This document shows positions 1 to 5,387 of a DNA stretch of 5,387 nucleotides, in pieces (within the stretch, counting starts at the first letter, position 1; the number at the start of each line of letters is the position of its first letter). The DNA is from Acidobacteriota bacterium (lineage in GTDB: Bacteria; Acidobacteriota; Terriglobia; Terriglobales; Acidobacteriaceae), in the NCBI GenBank assembly GCA_021810175.1, contig JAJZJJ010000262.1:1-5387 (forward strand). The letters are read 5' to 3'. A program made the translations under genes and the position numbers. The notes under the pieces were generated by a model. The model was not told where the DNA came from, searched no databases, and worked only from the letters and a program-made list of their open reading frames with translations.

Positions 1-2028
1 CGCGATGGCATGACTCTGCATGCTGCGCTGATCCGCTGGCAGCAGGTTGACCTCGATGTCCGCCTGATTCGGCTGGTTCCGCAGATAGTAGTGGCGAACA
101 AGACCATTGAATGTGATCGGTCCGGCAGTGCCCGAGTAAATCTGGTAATTCTTCACAACGGGTTGCCGGCTCAGGTAATCGCCAAGCGCCTGCGCCACCC
201 GCGTCGTCTGCTCCAGAGGCGTTCCATCCGGCATGTTGATAATCACCTGGAAGTCGCTCTTGTTGTCGAAAGGCAGCATCTTCACCAGCACCGCCTTCAG
301 CGGCACCAGGGCGCAGGCGGCCAGCAACAACAGGGCCAAAGCGCCTAGAAACATCCAGCGGTTCCGGGACCGTCGCATCAGCCGGTGCATCACGCGCCGG
401 TAAAAACGCGTCAGCCATCCTTCCTTTTCCGGAGTCAGCGTATGCGCGCCGGCCAGGTGCTTCCGCCCCAGCAGCCGCATCGCCGCCCACGGAGACACGA
501 CGAACGCAACCATCAGCGAGAACATCATCGCCATCGAAGCGCCCACCGGGATCGGCCTCATATACGGCCCCATCAGCCCGCGCACAAAAGCCATCGGCAG
601 AATGGCGGCGATCACAGTGAAGGTGGCCAGAATCGTCGGATTGCCCACCTCCGCCACGGCTTCCACCGCGACATCCATCAGCGGACGCCGGTAGTTGGTC
701 GGTATTCGGAAATGGCGCACCATGTTTTCAACCACCACAATGGCGTCATCCACCAATATGCCGATACTGAAGATCAGCGCGAACAGCGTTACGCGGTTCA
801 GCGTGTAGCCCAGCAGGTAGAACACGAGCAGCGTGAGCGCCAGCGTGACGGGCACCGCCAGCAGCACCACGCCCGACTCCCGCCAGCCCAGGAACAGAGC
901 AATCAGAAACGTAACTGACAGCGTTGCCAGTACCAGGTGTTTCAGCAGCGTGTCCGCCTTCGCCTTCGCCGATGCGCCGTAGTCTCGCGTCGTCGTGATC
1001 GTCAGGTCATTGGGCAGCGCGACGCCCTTCATCGCATCCACGCGCGCCAGCACAGCATTGGCCACATCCGTGGCGTTGGTTCCTTTGCGCTTGGCAATCG
1101 TAATCGTAACGGCTGGGTATTCCTGTGCCGGTACGCCTCCATCGTGCGCCCATGTTGTCCCGAAAAGAACGTAGCTCTTCGCGTCTTCCGGGCCGTCGAC
1201 CACCCGGTCGGCCACATCGCGCAAATACACAGGGCGTCCTTTGGACACGCCAACCACGACGTTCTCAACATCCTGCGTGTCCCGGAAAAAGTTCCCGGCA
1301 TCCACGCGAACCTCTTCATTGCCCTCAGCGAATTCCCCCGCCTGAATCCGGGCATTGGCCGCCTGCAACCGATGCACAACATCTTCCGGTGCGATTCCGA
1401 ACGCAGCCAGCTTCGCGCCGTTGAGGATTACCCGCATGGCTCTCGGCCGTCCGCCAATGATCGAGGTCTCCGACACGTTCGGAACCTCGCGAATCGTATG
1501 CTGAATCTCGGCCGCCATCTGGCGCAGCTGATAGCCGTTGTAGTGCGAGCCCCACAGCGTCAGCGTCAGAATCGGCACGTCGTCAATCGAACGCGCCTTG
1601 ATCATCGGCCGGGAAGCGCCCGGCGGCAGAATGCTGATGTTGGAATACAGCTTGCTGTACACCTTGACCAGCGCGTTCTCCTCCGGCGTTCCCACCAGGA
1701 ATCGCACGATCACCAGACTTTGCCCCGGGCTGGAAATCGAGTACACGTACTTGACGCCCGGAATCTCGTGCATCAGACCTTCGATGGGGTTGGTGACGCG
1801 CTCTTCCACCTCTTTCGGGGTTGCGCCCGGCATGGCCGTCATCACGTCCAGCATCGGCACCTTGATCTGCGGGTCTTCCTCCCGCGGAATCGCGATGACC
1901 GCAAAGATCCCCAGCGCCAGAGATGCCAGAATCGCCAGTGGCGTCAGCTTCGAATTGATGAACGCCCGCGCCAGACTTCCCGCGATGCCGTGTGACTTCT
2001 TCGTCGCGTCGCTCGTGTCCTCTTTCAC
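1..2028 (-). CDS. RND efflux permease, HAE-type (3' end cut by window edge)
   Basis: Inner-membrane proton-driven pump of the RND superfamily (AcrB-like), the energised part of a tripartite exporter. All 676 visible codons are open. Residues 1-29 are cytosolic, TM1 is about 30-48, and the first periplasmic porter loop is about 49-360. TM2-TM6 lie at about 363-380, 386-405, 411-432, 463-483 and 495-515, TM7 at about 557-575, and the second periplasmic loop then begins. TM4 reads GILVDDAIVVVEN, with D427 and D428 matching the proton-relay aspartates of AcrB; heavy-metal RND pumps have VDAAIV here. The start is GTG at 2028-2026, with AGGGGAG five bases upstream, and it overlaps the adaptor stop as GTGA. 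Family members usually have about 1,000-1,100 residues, so roughly the last third, including TM8-TM12, is off the window. The substrate cannot be read from sequence; organic compounds or drugs are inferred from the TM4 motif. The family call is firm. Confidence 0.96.
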   Translation of the reverse strand, partial: MKEDTSDATKKSHGIAGSLARAFINSKLTPLAILASLALGIFAVIAIPREEDPQIKVPMLDVMTAMPGATPKEVEERVTNPIEGLMHEIPGVKYVYSISSPGQSLVIVRFLVGTPEENALVKVYSKLYSNISILPPGASRPMIKARSIDDVPILTLTLWGSHYNGYQLRQMAAEIQHTIREVPNVSETSIIGGRPRAMRVILNGAKLAAFGIAPEDVVHRLQAANARIQAGEFAEGNEEVRVDAGNFFRDTQDVENVVVGVSKGRPVYLRDVADRVVDGPEDAKSYVLFGTTWAHDGGVPAQEYPAVTITIAKRKGTNATDVANAVLARVDAMKGVALPNDLTITTTRDYGASAKAKADTLLKHLVLATLSVTFLIALFLGWRESGVVLLAVPVTLALTLLVFYLLGYTLNRVTLFALIFSIGILVDDAIVVVENMVRHFRIPTNYRRPLMDVAVEAVAEVGNPTILATFTVIAAILPMAFVRGLMGPYMRPIPVGASMAMMFSLMVAFVVSPWAAMRLLGRKHLAGAHTLTPEKEGWLTRFYRRVMHRLMRRSRNRWMFLGALALLLLAACALVPLKAVLVKMLPFDNKSDFQVIINMPDGTPLEQTTRVAQALGDYLSRQPVVKNYQIYSGTAGPITFNGLVRHYYLRNQPNQADIEVNLLPADQRSMQSHAIA

Positions 2029-3152
2029 CGCTGCTCCCCTGTGTGTCCGTTTGCCGGTTCGATCCGCACGCCTGCCAGATCGCGGTCACCGGGATTGTTC
2101 ACCAGCGTTTCCCCTGCACTCAGCCCGGACAGAATCTCCACCTGATCGCCCTGACGGTGCCCCAGAGTTACATAGCGAAGGTGCGAGATCCCGTTCTGGT
2201 CGACTGCGTAAACGCACGCCAGCGAGCCACGCATCGTGACGGCTGACTGCGGCGCCAGAATCATGTTCTTCATTGATCCCGGAAAATCCGCCGTTGCAAA
2301 CATTCCGGCCCTCAACCCATTCGTCGCAGGCAGATCCAGCTTCACCAGAAAACTTCGGCTCGATGGATCCGCTGCCGGAACAATCTCCGCCACCGTTCCG
2401 GTCAGGTTCCCCATGCCGCTCCCGCTCACGCTCACCGGAACCTTCATCCCGCGATGCACCGAACCGATCAGGGACTCGTCCACCGTCGTATATACCTGCA
2501 GCGGCCCGTCGCGATCGATCTGCAGCAGAGGAACGCCCGGCGAAGCCAGCGTGCCGGGATCGGCCATGCGCGCTGTCACCACACCGTTGAAGGGTGCCCG
2601 GATGGTGGCGTACGCCACCTGGGTTTTCGCCGCTGCCACCGCGGCCCGAGCCGCCCGCGTCTGTGCCTGGTACGACTCAAACTGCAGGTGCGCCGCTTCC
2701 GAACGCTTCTGCACCACATCGAATTCCTGCGGGCTGACGCTCTTCTCCTTTTGCAGGAGTTCGTACCGCTTCAGCGTCTCTGCTGCCAGCGAGGCGTCCG
2801 ACTGCGCGGCCGACTGCTGCATCTGCGCGGCAGCTTCCGCCGCCTCTGCCTGATTCAGTCCGGCACGCAACGCGGCGTCGTCAAGCTGCACCAGCAGCTG
2901 TCCCGTATGAACATAGTCGCCCGCCTGTACCAGTACCTGGCGGATCTGACCCGGAACCTGCGCGGAGATCGTTGCCGTCTCCTTCGCGTGAAGCGTGCCC
3001 GTCGTCTGAATCCGCTGTGTGCGTTCTGCGGCCACACTGTGCACCAGTTGGCCCTGCACCACCGGCGGTGCGCTTGTGATCGCTTTCTGGTTGCCGGAGC
3101 ATCCCAGCAGCAGTGCGGGAGCCAGAAGAAGAGGGTAGTAAACGGCTTTCAT
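2025..3152 (-). CDS. RND efflux periplasmic adaptor lipoprotein (HlyD/AcrA type)
   Basis: Membrane-fusion protein of 375 residues linking the RND pump to the outer-membrane channel. The N-terminus is a lipoprotein signal peptide with lipobox LLGC, so C18 should be lipidated after cleavage. The lipoyl (barrel-sandwich) halves are at about 57-92 (GDYVHTGQLLVQLD) and 181-213 (ATIRAPFNGVV). Between them lies an Ala/Gln-rich alpha-hairpin, about 94-178. Its tip carries R129, L133 and S140, matching the R-x3-L-x6-S TolC-docking motif of AcrA. A beta-barrel (about 216-290) and a membrane-proximal domain (about 295-375) follow. The length is normal for the family. The ATG at 3152 overlaps the stop of the channel gene as ATGA, with GGAG eight bases upstream inside that gene; the stop overlaps the permease GTG. 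It should serve the pump encoded next to it. The family call is firm; the partner assignment rests on context and the docking motif. Confidence 0.96.
   Translation of the reverse strand: MKAVYYPLLLAPALLLGCSGNQKAITSAPPVVQGQLVHSVAAERTQRIQTTGTLHAKETATISAQVPGQIRQVLVQAGDYVHTGQLLVQLDDAALRAGLNQAEAAEAAAQMQQSAAQSDASLAAETLKRYELLQKEKSVSPQEFDVVQKRSEAAHLQFESYQAQTRAARAAVAAAKTQVAYATIRAPFNGVVTARMADPGTLASPGVPLLQIDRDGPLQVYTTVDESLIGSVHRGMKVPVSVSGSGMGNLTGTVAEIVPAADPSSRSFLVKLDLPATNGLRAGMFATADFPGSMKNMILAPQSAVTMRGSLACVYAVDQNGISHLRYVTLGHRQGDQVEILSGLSAGETLVNNPGDRDLAGVRIEPANGHTGEQR
2034..2040 (-). promoter_or_regulatory. Ribosome binding site of the RND permease
   Basis: AGGGGAG sits five bases before the GTG at 2028-2026, inside the last codons of the adaptor gene. 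It supports GTG as the true start. No ATG lies near this point in frame, and the reading begins with a plausible short cytosolic N-terminus before TM1. Confidence 0.7.
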
Positions 3153-4504
3153 TGCAGTTTCTCCGCGGAATCAGGTGTGAGTCGGCCGGTGGCGTACATC
3201 AGCTCGGCATAGGCAACGGTATTTCCCCAGGCAGCGCGCCAGTAATTGTTCTGGCTGGCTCGTTGCGCATCCTCCGCGCGCAGCAGGTCAGTCATCGTGG
3301 TCAGCCCGGCGTTGTAGCGGTTGCGCAGGATGCGCAGCGCCTCGGCGGATTGCTCCATCGCGGCGCGCGCCGTGGCCACCATGCGTTCCGCCGTTTGATG
3401 TCCCGTATACGCGCGCTCCACAGCCATCCGAATCTGCAACTCCTGGCTGCGCTCCTGCGCATCGATCTTTTCCTGTGCCGCCTGTTCCTGGCGCAGCTTT
3501 GCCCGCTTGCCCAGAGGCAGCAGATCCAGATTCAGCTGCACGCCTGCCACCCAGTTGTTGCCTCCGCTGCCGGCGAAGGTCGTGCGATCCGTCTCCCAGT
3601 TGCCGTAGGCGTCGATCTCCGGCAAAAAGCTCCCGCGTGCCGCCTGAACTGCCTTCCGCTGCGCTGCCATCTGCTGCCGCAGAGCCTTCAGGTCGGGCCG
3701 TGCCTTCAGCGCTGCGGCAATATCGCTCGCAAGCATGCCATCCGGATAGCTCTGCGCCTTCATCGGCTCCAGCACTCCGCGCGTCGTCGTCGTGCTGCCC
3801 ATCGCTGTTTCCAGCTCCGCCCAGGCCGTCTGCAGCCTGCCTTGCGCCGCGATCTGGTCCTGCTCCCGCGCGGACAGATTCACTTGCGCCGCCAGACTGT
3901 CGGAATCGACCGCGAGGCCGGCCTTGACATGCGACTGCGCATCCCGCAGCAACGCCTGCGCCGTCACCACTTCGTGGTTCGCGATCTCCACCTCCCGCTG
4001 CGCAAACAGCACACCCTCATATGCCTGCACCACCCGCAGCACCACTGCCTGCTGGACTGCGCTCGACATCGAGACCGCACTTTTGGCCGCCAGCTTCGCG
4101 CTGCTGATCGTCCTCTCTGTGGCCAGTCCGTCAAACAGCCGCCACGACCCCTTGAAACGGGTAACAAAATCCCCCGTCGGCGTCGGTCGATTCAGCGCAT
4201 TCAGCGAAAAGTCGCCCTGCGTGAAACGCTGCTGGCGCAGCTTCGTCCCAAAGACGTACACCGGATCGTTCCCGCGCGACAGGTCTTCAGTGAACTGCAG
4301 TTGCGGCAGCAGCGCCGTGCGCGCCATGCCCGCCTGCGCGTCCGCTGCCTTCTCATCGGCCCGCGCCACGGCTGTCTGCGGATTCTGCCCCAGCGCCCGG
4401 GCGATTGCCTGGCGAAGCGTCAGCGTCTGCTGTTGGGCCATGCCCGGTGTCGCTGCCGCCAGCATCAGGATGAACGTCCAGATTCTTCCGTAATGTCTAC
4501 TCAT
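3149..4504 (-). CDS. TolC-family outer-membrane efflux channel
   Basis: Outer-membrane factor (OEP family) of 451 residues from the chosen start; as a trimer it would form the exit duct of the pump. A Sec signal peptide covers about 1-23 (hydrophobic core FILMLAAA, likely cleavage after PGMA). There is no lipobox, so it resembles TolC more than the lipoprotein OprM. Two OEP repeats follow, about 28-236 and 257-440. The first contains WRLFDG near residue 121 and the second VQLNLDLLPLGKR near 322, which look like equivalent strand-to-helix turns. RNRYNAGLTTMTDLLRAED near 394-412 is a strong family signature. The ATG at 4504-4502 was chosen because it begins a normal signal peptide and has GAGG six bases upstream. 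An in-frame ATG at 4570 would add 22 residues. The gene is first of three overlapping genes and follows the sigma gene by 120 bases. The substrate is unknown. Confidence 0.95.
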   Translation of the reverse strand: MSRHYGRIWTFILMLAAATPGMAQQQTLTLRQAIARALGQNPQTAVARADEKAADAQAGMARTALLPQLQFTEDLSRGNDPVYVFGTKLRQQRFTQGDFSLNALNRPTPTGDFVTRFKGSWRLFDGLATERTISSAKLAAKSAVSMSSAVQQAVVLRVVQAYEGVLFAQREVEIANHEVVTAQALLRDAQSHVKAGLAVDSDSLAAQVNLSAREQDQIAAQGRLQTAWAELETAMGSTTTTRGVLEPMKAQSYPDGMLASDIAAALKARPDLKALRQQMAAQRKAVQAARGSFLPEIDAYGNWETDRTTFAGSGGNNWVAGVQLNLDLLPLGKRAKLRQEQAAQEKIDAQERSQELQIRMAVERAYTGHQTAERMVATARAAMEQSAEALRILRNRYNAGLTTMTDLLRAEDAQRASQNNYWRAAWGNTVAYAELMYATGRLTPDSAEKLQ

Positions 4505-4624
4505 TACCTTCCTCACCGGCCAGTTGCGGACACACATGTACTTGCCGTCCTGCCGGATGGCTCTGCACATCGGCGCCCCTTTTCGGTGCCCTTGTCTTCT
4601 TAAAGCGGGTCTGGAAGGGATTCG
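4505..4624. other. 120-base intergenic leader between sigma gene and efflux operon
   Basis: This is the only non-coding gap in the window if the channel gene starts at 4504. On the minus strand it holds a candidate ECF -10 element near 4607-4600, an AAGGGG preceding an in-frame ATG at 4570, and the GAGGAAGG site before the ATG at 4504. I saw no convincing rho-independent terminator hairpin with a T tract. Read-through from the sigma gene into the efflux genes is therefore possible. Confidence 0.6.
4507..4514 (-). promoter_or_regulatory. Ribosome binding site of the outer-membrane channel gene
   Basis: GAGGAAGG lies just before the ATG at 4504; its GAGG core is six bases from the start codon. 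It favours this start over the in-frame ATG at 4570. That upstream ATG also has a purine-rich AAGGGG about six bases ahead of it, so the choice rests mainly on signal-peptide geometry. Confidence 0.6.
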
Positions 4625-4629
4625 TTACA
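4600..4629 (-). promoter_or_regulatory. Candidate ECF-sigma promoter for the efflux operon
   Basis: On the minus strand TGTAAC (4629-4624) is followed after 16 bases by CGCTTTAA (4607-4600). ECF promoters commonly have an AAC-containing -35 and a CG-starting -10; Bacillus subtilis SigX (TGTAAC, CG about 17 bases on) and SigW (TGAAAC, CGTA 16 bases on) are known examples. The TAA of the -35 is the sigma gene's stop codon. A housekeeping reading is weaker: TTTAAG matches four of six -10 bases, but nothing like TTGACA lies 17 bases upstream. This is one motif match without a second site to compare, so it remains a hypothesis. Confidence 0.4.
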
Positions 4630-5387
4630 GGATTGCGGAAGAATTTTTTATGAGCCGCAGATACTCTTCCGTCAGCAGCCGCCGCAGCACCGGCGGAGCC
4701 GCCGCATCCGGGCACACTTCGAGCGACCGGCACCGGTCGATGGCCTGCTTCAGATCGCGAATGAATGCAACGCACGCCGGGCATCCCTCAATGTGCCGCC
4801 GCATCGCATCGCAGGTTTTCGGCTGCAGCTTGCCGTCCAGATAATCGGACAGGTTGGAAAAGATCTCGCGGCACTCAGCCGAGCGCTGCACAGGCTTTTT
4901 CCTGCCTTTCGGCCTCTTCTGCTCCTCATCGAGGACGCGCCCCATCTCCTGCCGGACCATCAGCCTGGCCCGATGCAGCCGCACGCGCACGGTAGCCGCC
5001 TGCAGGGACAGCACTCGCGCCACCGTCTCCGTGTCCAGTTCCTCCATGTCGTGCAGCACCAGCACCAGCCGGTAGGGAACCGGCAGCCGAAGAACTGCCT
5101 CGTGCAGCATCCGGCGGTCCTGCCGGCTGGCCGCCTCCTTCTCCGGATTGGCTCCCGGATCAGCCAGCAGCAGCTCGTTGAGCTCCGTGTCGCTCGGCAG
5201 CAGATCCTCAAGAGCAATGGCTCGCCGATAGGAAGCCTTGCTCCGGTTGCGCAGGCATCGATTACGCGCCGCCGTATACAGCCACGCGCTCAGGGCCTTG
5301 GGGTCTTCCAGCTTCGCCAGATGCGGCAGCGAATGAAAAAGTACTTCCTGAACAGTGTCTTCCGCGTCCTCCCGATGCCCGCATACC
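4625..5387 (-). CDS. ECF sigma factor with C-terminal zinc-finger (zf-HC2/ZAS-like) domain, 5' end cut by window edge
   Basis: Cytoplasmic RNA polymerase sigma factor of the ECF (sigma-70 group 4) class; 253 residues are visible, and the start and region 2.1 lie beyond 5387. Reading begins at base 5386. Region 2.2 is seen as DAEDTVQEVLFHSLPHL (visible residues 7-23). Regions 2.3-2.4, with the AWLYTAARNRCLRNR core, are at 31-55. Region 4 is at about 93-150 and ends in a helix-turn-helix (ELDTETVARVLSLQAATVR, then LHRARL). A basic linker (about 151-169) leads in frame to a zinc-binding domain: C172, SDYLDG at 181-186, then H198, C202 and C205 as H-x3-C-x2-C. This pattern belongs to zf-HC2/ZAS anti-sigma factors. 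Two more cysteines, C219 and C225, follow. No transmembrane segment is present, so the domain should be soluble. The 120-base gap to the channel gene, same strand, suggests it regulates that operon. The sigma identity is firm; an inhibitory or sensory role for the zinc domain is inferred. Confidence 0.93.
   Translation of the reverse strand, partial: VCGHREDAEDTVQEVLFHSLPHLAKLEDPKALSAWLYTAARNRCLRNRSKASYRRAIALEDLLPSDTELNELLLADPGANPEKEAASRQDRRMLHEAVLRLPVPYRLVLVLHDMEELDTETVARVLSLQAATVRVRLHRARLMVRQEMGRVLDEEQKRPKGRKKPVQRSAECREIFSNLSDYLDGKLQPKTCDAMRRHIEGCPACVAFIRDLKQAIDRCRSLEVCPDAAAPPVLRRLLTEEYLRLIKNSSAIL

Noticed and set aside
937..1995. Plus-strand open frame of 352 codons antisense to the permease gene
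   Set aside because: Arg/His-rich product with no recognisable domain, lying entirely over a well-supported RND permease.
1..2028. Heavy-metal (CusA/CzcA-type) RND pump
   Set aside because: TM4 reads VDDAIVVVEN with paired aspartates, the drug/organic-compound type, instead of the VDAAIV form of metal exporters. The adaptor also lacks any obvious His/Met-rich metal-binding stretch.
2454..3212. Plus-strand open frame of 252 codons antisense to the adaptor gene
   Set aside because: No family features and low-complexity Arg/Leu content. The opposite strand encodes a complete lipoprotein adaptor.
3113..4603. Plus-strand open frame of 496 codons antisense to the channel gene
   Set aside because: It mirrors the whole channel gene. 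Its product is an Arg/His/Leu/Pro-rich string without domain signatures, as expected when GC-rich codons lack stops on the opposite strand. The minus-strand frame has a signal peptide and TolC-family signatures.
4505..4624. Rho-independent terminator between sigma gene and efflux operon
   Set aside because: The short GC-rich pieces such as GGCGCC do not form a stem-loop followed by a T run on the minus strand.
4497..4784. Minus-strand frame of 95 codons bridging the sigma 3' end and the channel start
   Set aside because: It overlaps the sigma zinc domain in another frame, shows no domain, and its composition is explained by the overlapping gene.
4625..5110. Separate short gene starting at the ATG at 5110
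   Set aside because: This methionine is inside the sigma factor. The same frame continues open to the window edge and encodes conserved sigma region 2, so starting here would remove an essential domain.

Overview
The window comes from a GC-rich bacterium with a two-membrane envelope. It carries a TolC-type outer-membrane channel, a lipoprotein adaptor and an RND inner-membrane pump. All genes lie on the minus strand, so transcription runs from high to low coordinates, and coding is almost continuous. No rRNA, tRNA, CRISPR array, insertion sequence or long repeat was found. A GC-rich soil lineage such as Acidobacteriota is one guess, from the general style of the proteins and the sigma-factor/efflux arrangement. 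It cannot be proven from this window.

Layout in transcription order: (1) 5387-4625, an ECF sigma factor whose N-terminus is cut by the window edge, continuing in frame into a C-terminal zinc-binding anti-sigma-like domain (zf-HC2/ZAS type). (2) A 120-base intergenic leader (4624-4505) with a candidate ECF-type promoter whose -35 element overlaps the sigma stop codon. (3) 4504-3149, a TolC-family outer-membrane efflux protein. (4) 3152-2025, a lipoprotein periplasmic adaptor (HlyD/AcrA type). (5) 2028-1, an RND permease starting at GTG and truncated by the other window edge after 676 residues. The last three genes overlap by four bases at each junction (ATGA, then GTGA), so they form one translationally coupled operon.

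The three efflux proteins would assemble into one pump from cytoplasmic membrane to cell surface. The permease has the Asp-Asp pair in transmembrane helix 4 typical of proton-driven drug/organic-compound (HAE-type) exporters, not the motif of heavy-metal exporters. The adaptor has an intact R-L-S docking motif for a TolC-like partner. No TetR, MarR or two-component regulator is visible. The simplest model is that the upstream sigma factor controls the pump through the promoter at its own 3' end, with its tethered zinc domain acting as sensor or brake. The domains and gene order are read directly from the sequence; the regulatory model is inference.
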